A stretch of 64,000 bases of DNA, from contig NZ_PPCE01000006.1 in NCBI RefSeq assembly GCF_002913715.1, positions 94,721 through 158,720 of the forward strand, given 5' to 3'. A program made the translations under genes and the position numbers. Shown one piece after another: positions 27,137-36,295 of this stretch; positions within the stretch are counted from its first letter, which is position 1, and the number at the start of each line of letters is the position of its first letter. This DNA comes from Campylobacter concisus (GTDB lineage: Bacteria > Campylobacterota > Campylobacteria > Campylobacterales > Campylobacteraceae). Below the pieces are notes generated by a model. It was not told the origin of the DNA, did not search any database, and saw only the letters and a program-made list of their open reading frames with translations.

Positions 27137-28092
27137 TAAAAAGCCCTTGCTTGAACGTTAAAGGGAAATAAGCTTTTTAAATAGCGAACTATTGCACACA
27201 TTACAGCAACGACAGCAACCATTTTCTTTTTGCCGTTAGCTAATAAACGCTCATAACGTGATTTGAATTTAGCGTTAAAACGAATTGCACATAATGCAGT
27301 CATAAATAGAATACGCCTTATATTAGAATTGCCCATTTTGTTTATCTTTTGGTTTTTATGAACACTTGAGCCACTTTGAAAAATTCTAGGACTAAGACCA
27401 ATAAAACTTATAAATTGCTTTTCAGATTTATCCCTATTAAAATGCAGTTGTGGAAATAAATTTAAAGCGAGATCAATGCCGAAGCCTTTATTTTCTTTAA
27501 TGATCTCTTCTGTTTCTGGAATAGCTTTTTTAACAAGATCAAAAGCTAGTTTTTGAAGCATAGCTTGAAGCTTTGCAATCTCTTTTATAAGATTTGCAAT
27601 AACATCATCAATTACTTTATTATTTAAAGTTTTCTGAGAGCTTTTAAAATTTTTAAGTTGAGTATTTATTTTTTGGAGCAAATTTAAAGTTGAATTGTAA
27701 CTTCTTATCTCTAAATACTCGGCATTATACTTATCAGGTGCGATCTCACTTTTAAAAGTCCTAGCATAAACAGCCAAGCCATAACTATCGCTTATATCAG
27801 TTTTTATAGTGCTAAGATGCTTTAAAAATAAAGATGATTTATAGGGGTTCGTAACACAATATCTAATACCTAAATCAGATAAAGCCCTTTGAAGTGTCAA
27901 ATGATAATTTGAAGTGGCTTCAAAAACGACTAAAATTTCATCATTTTTAAAACTATCAAAATAAACTTTGATAAGCTCATGGTTATTAGGCAATGTTTCA
28001 AATTTAGCTTTCTCACTCAGAATAGAAGTTAAAAAACAAACGTCGATTTTATCTTTAGAAACATCAACACCACAAAAAAACGCTTTTTTCAT
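27136..28092 (-). CDS. IS110-family (Piv-like) DEDD recombinase
   Basis: 318 residues. The N-terminal RuvC-like DEDD domain has D10 (GVDVSKD), E58 (FEATSNYH), D99 and D102 (KTDISDSYG). The C-terminal domain has FIGLSPR, S240-G241 as the conserved serine, and KMGNSNIRR. This fits IS110-group transposases and the Piv/Irg recombinases used by some filamentous phages to integrate. It is intact and, at one end of the element, is the only integrase candidate. The non-coding DNA upstream may encode its guide RNA. Confidence 0.9.
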   Translation of the reverse strand: MKKAFFCGVDVSKDKIDVCFLTSILSEKAKFETLPNNHELIKVYFDSFKNDEILVVFEATSNYHLTLQRALSDLGIRYCVTNPYKSSLFLKHLSTIKTDISDSYGLAVYARTFKSEIAPDKYNAEYLEIRSYNSTLNLLQKINTQLKNFKSSQKTLNNKVIDDVIANLIKEIAKLQAMLQKLAFDLVKKAIPETEEIIKENKGFGIDLALNLFPQLHFNRDKSEKQFISFIGLSPRIFQSGSSVHKNQKINKMGNSNIRRILFMTALCAIRFNAKFKSRYERLLANGKKKMVAVVAVMCAIVRYLKSLFPFNVQARAF

Positions 28093-28260
28093 TTTTGATA
28101 CTCCTGAATAAAATTTAGGTTATGTTTCTTTCTTGTATTCAGTGTCAAGCACTAAGATTTTTAATCGAAACACTAACCCATAAGCCCTAAATCTTGGCTA
28201 CAGCGTGGAAATCGCTTATTTTAGTAACAGGGGCTTATGGAAATTTTATAAAATCAAAAG
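28093..28260 (-). ncRNA. Candidate recombinase-associated structured RNA / element end
   Basis: Non-coding stretch directly upstream of the recombinase start. It contains a perfect 10-bp inverted repeat, CCATAAGCCC (28178-28187) with GGGCTTATGG (28231-28240), enclosing a 43-base loop, and a small AGTG-CACT hairpin at 28141-28153. IS110-group elements encode a bridge RNA in the non-coding end next to the recombinase; position and folding fit, but no guide pairing was established. Confidence 0.35.
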
Positions 28261-28781
28261 AGAAAAACGAAACAAGACAAGGTAAATTCTCTTTAATTTT
28301 ATGGAAGTATCATACAAATTTTAGTAATCAATTCTTGCGAGTGAATGAAAGTTTAAAATTTACAAAATGGCTTGATTAAATTTGTAAATTTTTTATTCAA
28401 AAGGGAGGCAAGGGGACTTAATTTTACTTCTCATGCTCACAACTGCGTGGCAGACACGAAGTCCATCCCCTCATCCCCCTTTAATCCCCCAAATCCCTCG
28501 CACATTCAAAAGGCATACGCTAGTACTTCGCACTGCATGCGGTCTAAACCCTATCAAATTTTAAAATTTACAAGCGAGCATATCACGCTTCTAAATTTAG
28601 TGGCGAATGTTTATGAGTCCTAAAATTAGTAAGTTGCTAAGGCGAGTGAGTAAGATTTTAAAATTTGCCAAGATAGTAAAAATTCTATTTTTTAAATAAA
28701 GGATTTGAATTTTAAGAATTTATATATTTTTTGGATTAAATTTAAAGTAGCCAGCTGTAAATTTAACAGCCAGCTAAAATT
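28261..28781. other. Intergenic stretch between element and leuA; no credible gene
   Basis: About 520 bp. It holds an imperfect hairpin (GGGGACTT at 28412-28419 with AAGTCC/CCCC at 28459-28470), C-rich runs (28466-28497) unusual in this genome, and the right copy of the flanking repeat (28555-28578). Possible open frames on the plus strand are low-complexity and lack ribosome sites. A weak hairpin (GCTGT/ACAGC near 28755-28771) may terminate leuA. Confidence 0.4.
28555..28578 (+). repeat. Right copy of imperfect 24-bp direct repeat flanking the element (possible att)
   Basis: Partner of 17611-17634, differing at two positions. Same caution about common AT-rich sequence applies. Confidence 0.3.
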
Positions 28782-30296
28782 TTAGTTTTTATGTATGCGA
28801 AGGTAGCTATTTAGTGCACCAACATAGGCTTTTGCACTTGCCATCATAGTATCTATGTCAAGTCCATGGCCTATTACAGCCGTTTTGCCCTCAAACTCGA
28901 CCTTTACATCAACCTTTGCAAGTGCGTCTTTACCTTGAGAAACAGACGCCACTTTATAGTCTTTGAGCGTGCCACTAATGCCACTAATGCGATCAACTAC
29001 CTTAAATATCGCATCGGCAGTACCATTTCCTAGAGCTGAGTCACTGATGATCTCATCATTGTGTTTTATGCTAATTGAAGCGCTTGCAAGGCTTCCGCCG
29101 CTACTTTGAAGAAGAGCCGTGATCTCATAAGCTTGTGGAATTTTTGTAATCTCTTCAGCCACAAGAGCCCTAATATCATCATCAAATATCTCTTTTTTCT
29201 TATCAGCTAGCTCTTTAAATTTTTCAAATGCCTTATTAAGAGCATCGCTATCAAGGTCAAATCCAAGGCTAGCAAGCTTATCTTTAAACGCGTGGCGACC
29301 ACTATGCTTACCTAAAACAAGAGAATTTTTCTCAAGGCCTATACTCTCAGCGCTAATTATCTCATAGGTCTCTTTATGCTTTAGCACGCCGTCTTGATGT
29401 ATGCCACTCTCGTGCGCAAAGGCGTTTTTACCAACGATAGCTTTATTTGGTTGAGGCTCAATGCCTATAATACTAGCAATCAGTCTTGAAGTTGGATAAA
29501 TTTCTTTTGAGATGATGCCTGTATAAAATGGAGCAAAGACGTCTTGGCGGGTTTTGATAGCCATCACGATCTCTTCAAGCGCAGCATTTCCAGCACGCTC
29601 ACCTATGCCATTTATCGTACCTTCGACCTGCCTTGCACCAGCTTTTATGGCTGCTAGTGAATTTGCTGTAGCCATGCCTAAGTCATTGTGATTATGCACA
29701 GAGATTATCGCTCTATTGCCTACAAATTTTACTATTTCACTAATGCGAGCAGTTATCTCTTCAGGATATAAATAACCAACCGTATCAGGGATATTTAAAG
29801 TTTTTGCACCCGCATTTATGGCAGCGTCACAAATTTCTTTTAAAAAGCTCATTTCACTTCTACAAGCGTCCTCGCAGCTAAACTCTACATCATCGCAAAA
29901 GGTTTTTGCGTATTTTATAGACTCGACTGCACGTTTTATTACTTCATCTGGGCTCATTTTTAGCTTGTACTCCATATGAATTGGGCTTGTTGCTATAAAT
30001 GTATGAATTCTCTTATTTTTAGCTGGAGCCAATGCCTCGCCAGCTGCCTTAATATCACGCTCAACTGCGCGTGCAAGAGAGCAAACCGTGATATTTGAGG
30101 CTTGCTTTGCTATCTGATTTACCGCATCAAAATCCCCTGGGCTTGCTGCCGCAAATCCAGCCTCCATAACATCCACGCCAAGCCTTTCAAGCTGAAGTGC
30201 GATCTGTAGTTTTTCGGCTGTATTCATCGATGCACCAGGGCTTTGCTCGCCATCTCTTAAAGTTGTATCAAAGATTATAATTTTATTCTTATCCAT
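28782..30296 (-). CDS. leuA: 2-isopropylmalate synthase
   Basis: 504 residues, first committed step of leucine synthesis (acetyl-CoA plus 2-ketoisovalerate). The N-terminal TIM barrel has [16 protein letters not shown] (9-24), [11 protein letters not shown] with metal-binding histidines and [17 protein letters not shown]; the C-terminal regulatory domain (about 385-504) would bind leucine for feedback inhibition. A leucine-rich leader peptide lies 64 bp upstream, so leuA is probably also controlled by leucine supply at RNA level. Confidence 0.96.
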   Translation of the reverse strand: MDKNKIIIFDTTLRDGEQSPGASMNTAEKLQIALQLERLGVDVMEAGFAAASPGDFDAVNQIAKQASNITVCSLARAVERDIKAAGEALAPAKNKRIHTFIATSPIHMEYKLKMSPDEVIKRAVESIKYAKTFCDDVEFSCEDACRSEMSFLKEICDAAINAGAKTLNIPDTVGYLYPEEITARISEIVKFVGNRAIISVHNHNDLGMATANSLAAIKAGARQVEGTINGIGERAGNAALEEIVMAIKTRQDVFAPFYTGIISKEIYPTSRLIASIIGIEPQPNKAIVGKNAFAHESGIHQDGVLKHKETYEIISAESIGLEKNSLVLGKHSGRHAFKDKLASLGFDLDSDALNKAFEKFKELADKKKEIFDDDIRALVAEEITKIPQAYEITALLQSSGGSLASASISIKHNDEIISDSALGNGTADAIFKVVDRISGISGTLKDYKVASVSQGKDALAKVDVKVEFEGKTAVIGHGLDIDTMMASAKAYVGALNSYLRIHKN

Positions 30297-30358
30297 TTTT
30301 GTCCTTTTTTATTTTTATATTTAAATTTTAAATTTGATGAGTTAAGTAAAGAGAAATT

Positions 30359-30374
30359 TGCTACCTAAGTAGCA
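30359..30374 (-). promoter_or_regulatory. Hairpin overlapping leader-peptide leucine codons
   Basis: TGCTAC-TTAG-GTAGCA on the minus strand: a 6-bp stem covering the last Leu codons and the leader stop codon. A ribosome stalled at these codons would keep it open, so it could switch folding of the leuA leader. Confidence 0.5.
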
Positions 30375-30444
30375 GCAGTAGAGAGTTTTTGATTTCGATT
30401 TTTGGTAAAAATTTACGTGATTTTATGACGCCATTTTCGCTCAT
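30361..30444 (-). CDS. leuL: Leucine-rich leader peptide (leuL-like) upstream of leuA
   Basis: 27 codons from ATG at 30444 (overlapping the pssA stop as ATGA) to TAG at 30361. Near the end are five consecutive leucine codons, CTA CTG CTG CTA CTT, followed by Arg and stop. Leader peptides rich in the end-product amino acid mark ribosome-mediated attenuation of amino-acid operons. Its stop is 64 bp before the leuA ATG. No GC-rich terminator is visible in between, so control may act on leuA translation or by Rho rather than an intrinsic terminator. Confidence 0.7.
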   Translation of the reverse strand: MSENGVIKSRKFLPKIEIKNSLLLLLR

Positions 30445-31172
30445 TCGCTCTCCTTTTTTTTGGAATTTTTACTAAACATTATAGTAGCTCTTACTATACC
30501 ATAAAGCATATAGATGCTCATAACCAAAGTCGCACTTTCAAATGGATATAGATAAAGCATCGAAAATGCAACTACAAGAGCTACTAAAATTCTTATCACA
30601 TGAGTTTGTTTTAAATTTATTTTTTTAAAACTTGGATAGCGGATGTTACTAACCATTAAAGCTGCCAAAGTAGCTTCAAGTAGCATCAAGCACCACTCAA
30701 ATCCCTCTAAAAAAGTATAGTCGATATAAATTCCAACCCAAAGTACGCTCACAATAGCTGCTGATGGAATAGGAAGTCCGATAAAAACATTTGGCTCATA
30801 TGTACCAGTAGTTACATTGAAGCGAGCAAGCCTGATAGCTCCAAAAACCACAAACATAGCAGCTATAAGTGCTCCAAATCTGCCAAAATTTTTACCAATA
30901 GTCAAATAAAATAAAATCGCTGGTGCTACACCAAAAGCAACAAGATCTGCAAGACTATCAAACTCTACCCCAAATTTGCTAGTTGTCTTTGTAAGTCTAG
31001 CCACACGTCCATCAAGTCCATCTAAAATAAGCGATAAGATTATATAAATAATGGCTTTAAAATAGTTACCTTGAATAGATGAAATAATGCTAATAACACC
31101 TAAAAAAGCGCTAGCTGCTGTAAATAAATTTGGCAAGATATACATTAGTTGCATCTTTTGTATGTTATTCAT
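30441..31172 (-). CDS. pssA: CDP-diacylglycerol-serine O-phosphatidyltransferase
   Basis: 243 residues, integral membrane CDP-alcohol phosphotransferase that makes phosphatidylserine. The signature runs DGLDGRVARLT with FGVEFDSLADLVAFG (about 54-80), carrying the metal-binding aspartates, and several membrane helices follow. I chose ATG at 31172 (GAGGGA upstream) rather than the TTG at 31190. It overlaps psd by 8 bp, the next enzyme of the pathway. Confidence 0.93.
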   Translation of the reverse strand: MNNIQKMQLMYILPNLFTAASAFLGVISIISSIQGNYFKAIIYIILSLILDGLDGRVARLTKTTSKFGVEFDSLADLVAFGVAPAILFYLTIGKNFGRFGALIAAMFVVFGAIRLARFNVTTGTYEPNVFIGLPIPSAAIVSVLWVGIYIDYTFLEGFEWCLMLLEATLAALMVSNIRYPSFKKINLKQTHVIRILVALVVAFSMLYLYPFESATLVMSIYMLYGIVRATIMFSKNSKKKESE

Positions 31173-31791
31173 CTCTTTTTCCCTCTTCAAAATATCCCAA
31201 AAGTGAAGCAGCCTTTACGCTTTCTCCAACGCTTACACATATTTTAGTATCTCTTGGCAAGTATAAAATCACCTCACCACTTCCTAAAAAACCAAATTTT
31301 CTAGAGGCTTTCAGGCTAGTAACATTTGAAATTTCTAAACTTCGACTTAAAGCTCCAGCTATAATTTTCATAACAAATTTTATATTCTCTTTTTCAAAGT
31401 GAATAATCGCTCTTTCATTTAAAAATTCTGAAATTTTCATAGCTTGGCATAAGAATAAGCCATGTCTTTTGCGTATTTCAGCTACTTTTACATCACTCAC
31501 AGCCCTTAATGTACCAACATCAAAAAAAGATTTTTTTATAACGATCTTAGCTACTTCATTATTATCAAAATTTGAAGCACTGATCTCTTTTATCTTGCCA
31601 TCAATCGGCGATAGTAAAGCCAATTTATCATCAGAAAATGGCTCTCTCTCAGGGTCTCTAAAAAAATAAAGCCCCAAAAAAAGTAAAATAGCAAAAAGTA
31701 GTGGCAAGATCCCAAACAGCAAAGATAAAACAAATAAAATTAGAAAAAATAATATAAATTTATATCCTGCTTTCGCGATATAGCCACTCAT
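31165..31791 (-). CDS. psd: Phosphatidylserine decarboxylase proenzyme
   Basis: 208 residues. Two N-terminal membrane segments (about 11-43), SPIDGKIKEI motif, HKxH-like region replaced by RKRHGLFLC, and near the C-terminus FLGSGEV, the self-cleavage site where the serine becomes the pyruvoyl group. It converts phosphatidylserine to phosphatidylethanolamine. It is the short archaeal/Gram-positive-like type seen in Campylobacterota. Cotranscribed with ftsH upstream (2-bp gap) and pssA. Confidence 0.92.
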   Translation of the reverse strand: MSGYIAKAGYKFILFFLILFVLSLLFGILPLLFAILLFLGLYFFRDPEREPFSDDKLALLSPIDGKIKEISASNFDNNEVAKIVIKKSFFDVGTLRAVSDVKVAEIRKRHGLFLCQAMKISEFLNERAIIHFEKENIKFVMKIIAGALSRSLEISNVTSLKASRKFGFLGSGEVILYLPRDTKICVSVGESVKAASLLGYFEEGKRDE

Positions 31792-31793
31792 TT

Positions 31794-33719
31794 TTATTCC
31801 TCTTTTTTACTCTTTTCGTCTTCTTCGGTCTCTACAAGCCTGCTCTCTAGATCATTTTCGATCTCATAGTTTTTAATGATCTCTCTAACTCTTTTTCCTT
31901 CGATTGTTTCTTCTTCATAAAGTGCTGATACCATATTTTCAATAGCACCTTTGTAAATTTCAAGCAAACTAAGCACAGCTGTGTATCTTTCATGAAGAAG
32001 CGTTTTTACAAACTCATCAACCTTTTCAGCCATCTTATCACTATAGTCTTTGATACTTTGACCACCATTTAAAAATGTAGCACGTTGCTTTTCAAGCACC
32101 ATAAGACCAGCAACATCGCTCATGCCATACATACTAACCATAGCTTTTATGATATCAGTCGCGCGCTCTAGGTCGTTGCTAGCTCCAGTTGAAATTTCTT
32201 TAATAAACACCTCTTCAGCAGCTCTACCAGCCAAAAGTACATCTACTTCTGCTATCAACTCATGCTTTTGCATCATAAATTTATTCTCTTCAGGTGTATT
32301 TAAAGTATAGCCAAGTGCCGCAAGACCACGTGGTACGACTGAGACTTTTGTTACCCTTTTTGCACCTTTTGTTAGCTCAGCTATCAAGGCATGACCGCAC
32401 TCATGATAAGTGACGATTCTTTTTTCTTTTGGATTTACGCGGCGAGACTTTTTCTCAAGTCCAGCAATCGATCTCTCAACAGCCTCCACAAGATCGGCCT
32501 GCTCGACAAAGGTCTTTGACTTACGTCCTGCAAGAAGTGCTGCCTCATTTATGATATTTTCAAGATCAGCGCCAGCTAAACCAGTCGTAAGCCTTGCAAT
32601 ATCTTCGATATTTACATCTTTGCCAATCTTTACATCTTTCATGTGAACTTTTAAAATATCGCAGCGTCCTTTAAAATCAGGCTTATCAACAAGCACTTGC
32701 CTGTCAAATCTACCCGGTCTTAAAAGCGCAGCGTCCAAAACCTCAGGTCTATTTGTAGCTGCTATAACGATGACTGGCGACTTATCCGCATCAAAGCCGT
32801 CCATCTCAGAAAGAAGCTGATTTAGCGTCTGCTCTCTCTCGTCGTTGCCACCCATTGGACCAGAATTTCTACTTTTACCGATCGCATCGATCTCATCTAT
32901 AAAAACGATCGCTGGAGCCTCTTTTTTAGCATTTTCAAAAAGATCTCTAACTCTACTTGCACCAACACCGACAAACATCTCTATAAAGCTTGATGCCGAC
33001 ATAGAAAAAAATGGCACGCTAGCCTCGCCCGCAACTGCTCTTGCAAGAAGCGTTTTACCAGTACCTGGAGGGCCAACTAGCAAAATACCTTTTGGAATTT
33101 TAGCTCCAAGTCTTAGATATTTATCTGGGCTTTTTAGATAATCAACTATCTCTTGAACCTCTTCTTTTGCCTCTTCAACGCCTGCAACATCGTCAAATTT
33201 AACTTTTGGTTTTTCAGAATTTATAAGCTTTTTCGCACTTCCTATACCTAGTATGCCACCGCCGATATTCTTTTGCATACGACTAGCGATAAACATCCAA
33301 ATAGCAAAAAATATAAACACCGGTATGATCCATGAAAATATAAGATCTCCAAACCAGTTATTTTCGCTATAAACGCTATAAGTTATGCCATTTTGCTCAA
33401 GTATGCCAATGAGCGTTGGATCATTTATACGTTTTGCAAGATAGATAGTTTTGTCACTACCTATGCCTTTTATGGTAGTTTCCGAGATAGCAACCTCATT
33501 TAGCTGCTTATTTTTTAACATATCTTTAAACTCAGAATAAGCTACCATTTTACTCTGGGCATTGCTATTTAGCCCAAAAGAGCCACCTAGTCCGTCTCCA
33601 CTAAAGCTTCTAAAAGCTAAAACTATAACTATTGCAAAAATAGCAAAAATAAAAATAGGATTTTTATTAAAAAAACCGTTATTGTTGCCATTGTTTTGGT
33701 TATTATTTTGGTTATTCAT
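31794..33719 (-). CDS. ftsH: ATP-dependent zinc metalloprotease FtsH
   Basis: 641 residues. An Asn-rich start is followed by membrane helices near residues 17-35 and 130-148 around a small periplasmic domain. The AAA+ domain has Walker A GPPGTGKT, Walker B FIDEIDA and SRH ([19 protein letters not shown]). The zinc site is HECGH. FtsH degrades membrane and short-lived proteins as a hexamer. The start overlaps prmA by 8 bp. Confidence 0.97.
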   Translation of the reverse strand: MNNQNNNQNNGNNNGFFNKNPIFIFAIFAIVIVLAFRSFSGDGLGGSFGLNSNAQSKMVAYSEFKDMLKNKQLNEVAISETTIKGIGSDKTIYLAKRINDPTLIGILEQNGITYSVYSENNWFGDLIFSWIIPVFIFFAIWMFIASRMQKNIGGGILGIGSAKKLINSEKPKVKFDDVAGVEEAKEEVQEIVDYLKSPDKYLRLGAKIPKGILLVGPPGTGKTLLARAVAGEASVPFFSMSASSFIEMFVGVGASRVRDLFENAKKEAPAIVFIDEIDAIGKSRNSGPMGGNDEREQTLNQLLSEMDGFDADKSPVIVIAATNRPEVLDAALLRPGRFDRQVLVDKPDFKGRCDILKVHMKDVKIGKDVNIEDIARLTTGLAGADLENIINEAALLAGRKSKTFVEQADLVEAVERSIAGLEKKSRRVNPKEKRIVTYHECGHALIAELTKGAKRVTKVSVVPRGLAALGYTLNTPEENKFMMQKHELIAEVDVLLAGRAAEEVFIKEISTGASNDLERATDIIKAMVSMYGMSDVAGLMVLEKQRATFLNGGQSIKDYSDKMAEKVDEFVKTLLHERYTAVLSLLEIYKGAIENMVSALYEEETIEGKRVREIIKNYEIENDLESRLVETEEDEKSKKEE

Positions 33720-34545
33720 CTATTTCCTTATAAACAAAGCTACTCCAATCGTTACTTTGTTTTATCTCAATTAGCTCCAAATCCTTAAATGTATCTTTAA
33801 TCCTATCTTCGTATTTGTTTAAAATTCCTGACAATACCAAGTAGCCGCCTTTTTTAAGCGATTTTTTTAAGTCATTTGAGAGCATAAAAATGACATCAGC
33901 GATGATATTTGCTACAACAATGTCATATTTTTGCTCTAAATTTGCGATAGAGCCTGTCCAAATTTTATTAAATTTAATCTCATTTAACTCAGCGTTACTA
34001 AGTGAACTTTGTGTAGCTTGCTCGTCTGTATCGCAAGCATCGACCTTACAGCCAAGCTTTGCTAAAGCTATGCTTAATATCCCGCTTCCGCATCCTACAT
34101 CTAAAGCAGTATTGCCACTTTTTGCATATTTTTGTAAAAGTTGCAAACAAGAATTTGTACTTTCGTGGTGCCCTGAGCCAAAGGCTAGAGCTGGGTCGAT
34201 TATGATATTTGTTACGCCATTAAGTGGCTCTTCCCAGCTAGGTCTAACATAAATTTTATCAACCAAAATAGGCTTAACTGCCTTTTTATACTCGCCTAGC
34301 CAGTCTTTATTTTCTTTTAAATTAAGAGAAATTTTTAAATCATTTGAAATTTTACAAACACTAGAGAGTCCTTTTGTATACTCTTCAATACCCCAAGCTA
34401 TATCTTTTAGATCATACTCTTCCCTGATGATGATCTCGTGATCTAGCTCTTCAACACAGGTGACCCCAAAAGAGAAAACTAGCTCTAAAATTTCATCATA
34501 AAAATTTGATGTTTTTATGCTTAATTCGTAGAATTTATCTTTCAT
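33712..34545 (-). CDS. prmA: Ribosomal protein L11 methyltransferase
   Basis: 277 residues. The SAM-binding motif ALDVGCGSGILSIAL (about 147-161), WEEPLNG and IIDPALAFGSGHHEST motif typical of PrmA, and VANIIADV. It trimethylates ribosomal protein L11. Its ATG overlaps the cheY stop by one base, as in C. jejuni where cheY-prmA-ftsH have the same order. Confidence 0.95.
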   Translation of the reverse strand: MKDKFYELSIKTSNFYDEILELVFSFGVTCVEELDHEIIIREEYDLKDIAWGIEEYTKGLSSVCKISNDLKISLNLKENKDWLGEYKKAVKPILVDKIYVRPSWEEPLNGVTNIIIDPALAFGSGHHESTNSCLQLLQKYAKSGNTALDVGCGSGILSIALAKLGCKVDACDTDEQATQSSLSNAELNEIKFNKIWTGSIANLEQKYDIVVANIIADVIFMLSNDLKKSLKKGGYLVLSGILNKYEDRIKDTFKDLELIEIKQSNDWSSFVYKEIDE

Positions 34546-34910
34546 TAACCAAGAACGTCTTCAAGCTTCTCTTTTAAAACTTGTGGCGTAAAAGGTTTAA
34601 CGATGTAGTTATTAACACCTGCTTTTAAAGCTGTTATAACTTCAGCTTTTCCGCCTTCTGTTGTTACCATTATGATAGGCATATCAATATACTTTTGCTC
34701 TGCTCTTACCTTTTTAACAAGCTCAAGACCATTCATCTCAGGCATATTCCAGTCAGTGATAAGAACTTCGATACCTTCATTTTGAGTTAAGATATTCCAG
34801 GCCTCAAGACCGTGCTCAGCCTCAAGAATTTCTTGATGTCCTAACCTTTGTAAAGTATTTTTTATGATTCTTCTCATTGTTGAACTGTCATCTACAACCA
34901 AAATCTTCAC
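34545..34910 (-). CDS. cheY: Chemotaxis response regulator CheY
   Basis: 121 residues, single receiver domain. Acid pocket DD (7-8), phospho-acceptor aspartate in VLITDWNMPEMNG, conserved T in VTTEG and K in IVKPF. Phospho-CheY binds the flagellar switch (FliM) and changes rotation. The start codon is GTG with GGAT upstream. Located apart from the cheV-cheA-cheW operon. Confidence 0.96.
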   Translation of the reverse strand: MKILVVDDSSTMRRIIKNTLQRLGHQEILEAEHGLEAWNILTQNEGIEVLITDWNMPEMNGLELVKKVRAEQKYIDMPIIMVTTEGGKAEVITALKAGVNNYIVKPFTPQVLKEKLEDVLG

Positions 34911-34973
34911 ATAATATCCTTTTAGTAAAAATTGCCCTATTCTAGCTAATTTAAATTTATAAAAGCTTTAACG

Positions 34974-35687
34974 CTATCTAAGTAGTTTAAAGGCCTCTTT
35001 TAGGTCAAGTAACCCTTCATAGTAGGCTTTCCCAACTATTACGCCACTAATCTCATTTGTGGCTTTTAGCATCAAAATATCATTTATATCACTCACGCCA
35101 CCACTTGCTATTGTCTCAAGCTTGCTATTTCTAGCTATTTGCAAGCTAAACTCAACATTAACTCCGCCAAGCATTCCATCCTTGTTAATATCGGTACAAA
35201 TCACAGCTTCCACGCCAACATCTGCAAATTTTCTTGCAAGATCAATTGCTTTTATATTTGAGATCTCGCCCCAACCTTGCACGGCCACGTAGCCATCTTT
35301 TGCGTCAATGCCGACTACGACTCTATAAATTTCAGCCATTTTTGCTGTAAATTCTGGATCATGAAGGGCAACTGAGCCAAGGATCACCCTGCTAACTCCA
35401 AGGTCTAAATAGCGTTTTATTCGCTCTTCATCTCTTATGCCACCACCCACTTGGACGCTTAAATTTGTAGCCTTTGTAATCTTTTCAATTGTTTTAAAAT
35501 TTATCGTCTCTCCAGCAAATGCACCATCCAAATCAACCACATGAAGCCATTTTGCGCCATAATCTTCAAATTTCTTAGCAAGTTCACTTGGCTCGTTGCT
35601 ATAAATTTTTGCACTTTGCATAAGACCTTTGCTAAGTCTAACCGCTTGCCCCTCTTTTAAATCAATCGCTGGAAAAATTTCCATCAC
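34974..35687 (-). CDS. hisA: ProFAR isomerase (histidine synthesis)
   Basis: 237-residue TIM barrel, starting [18 protein letters not shown] with the catalytic aspartate at the first strand, plus [13 protein letters not shown] and [10 protein letters not shown] phosphate-binding loops. It isomerises ProFAR to PRFAR. hisH overlaps by 4 bp and makes part of the next-step enzyme. Confidence 0.95.
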   Translation of the reverse strand: MMEIFPAIDLKEGQAVRLSKGLMQSAKIYSNEPSELAKKFEDYGAKWLHVVDLDGAFAGETINFKTIEKITKATNLSVQVGGGIRDEERIKRYLDLGVSRVILGSVALHDPEFTAKMAEIYRVVVGIDAKDGYVAVQGWGEISNIKAIDLARKFADVGVEAVICTDINKDGMLGGVNVEFSLQIARNSKLETIASGGVSDINDILMLKATNEISGVIVGKAYYEGLLDLKEAFKLLR

Positions 35688-36295
35688 AACCTCGCAAAAT
35701 TCTCTAAAATTTTAAGTCCAGCTTCATGACTTTTTTCTGGATGAGGCTGAAAGCCAAAAATATTTTCATACCAAACCGCACTTGTAAATTCATATCCATA
35801 AGTCGTCTTTGCCAGTGCAAATTTATCATCACAAACCACATGATAGCTATGTACAAAATATAAATACTCAAGCTTTTTTAGTCCTAAATTTAATGGGCTA
35901 TTTTGCTTAAATTCCAAAGCGTTCCAACCAATATGGGGTATCTTTAATGGTTTATCGAAATTAGCTTCATTAAATTTTACGACCTCTCCTGGGAAAAGAG
36001 AAAGCCCTTCATGCTCGCCAAATTCAAAGCTTTTTTTAAACAAAAGCTGCATACCAAGGCAAATTCCTATAAAGGCTTTTCCACTTTTCACAGCTTCTTT
36101 TATCGCTTCATCCATGCCGTTAAATTTTAGTTTCTTCATCGCCTCACCAAATGCCCCAACGCCTGGTAAAACGATGTGAGAGTACTCTTTTAAATTTTCA
36201 GGCTTACTTACTAAGGTACATTTTTTGTCAAGAAAATCAAAAGCATTTATCACGCTTTTGATATTGCCCGCACCATAATCAATAATAGCAATCAT
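35684..36295 (-). CDS. hisH: Imidazole glycerol phosphate synthase glutaminase subunit
   Basis: 203-residue class I glutamine amidotransferase. Nucleophile cysteine in GICLGMQL (about 77-84), catalytic His and Glu in FQPHPEKSH. It supplies ammonia to HisF, which is not in this window. Located between hisA and pglG with ATGA overlaps on both sides, so it is read with the glycosylation genes. The GT-rich Helicobacter-like pgl locus is also known to encode a separate HisH-like PseA elsewhere, but pairing with hisA supports histidine synthesis. Confidence 0.9.
   Translation of the reverse strand: MIAIIDYGAGNIKSVINAFDFLDKKCTLVSKPENLKEYSHIVLPGVGAFGEAMKKLKFNGMDEAIKEAVKSGKAFIGICLGMQLLFKKSFEFGEHEGLSLFPGEVVKFNEANFDKPLKIPHIGWNALEFKQNSPLNLGLKKLEYLYFVHSYHVVCDDKFALAKTTYGYEFTSAVWYENIFGFQPHPEKSHEAGLKILENFARL

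Larger units (their letters stand above)
17611..28578. mobile_element. Small phage-like element with IS110-type recombinase, Rep and lysis genes
   Basis: All genes from 17705 to 28092 run on the minus strand with tight spacing and a shared AAAGGAT-type ribosome site. The content is: IS110/Piv-type recombinase, small HTH protein, rolling-circle-type Rep, a block of unrecognised proteins, a hairpin-rich non-coding stretch, two strongly initiated small proteins, then spanin-like pair, holin-like protein and endolysin. Codon use is visibly more AT-rich than the flanks. Boundaries are approximate: I use an imperfect 24-bp direct repeat (17611-17634 and 28555-28578), but true ends may lie closer to the genes. 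It interrupts the surE-tcdA / leuA region. No terminase, tail or Zot-type gene is present. Confidence 0.8.

Noticed and set aside
17705..28092. The element as a Zot-carrying filamentous prophage (CON_phi2 type known from C. concisus)
   Set aside because: No protein here has a Walker A motif or the Zot/pI layout, and the lysis cassette is contrary to filamentous release. Only the Rep and recombinase resemble filamentous-phage genes.
28372..28623. Plus-strand frame of 83 codons in the gap before leuA
   Set aside because: It is Pro/Ser-rich low-complexity, lacks a ribosome site and runs through C-rich repeats and the possible att repeat.
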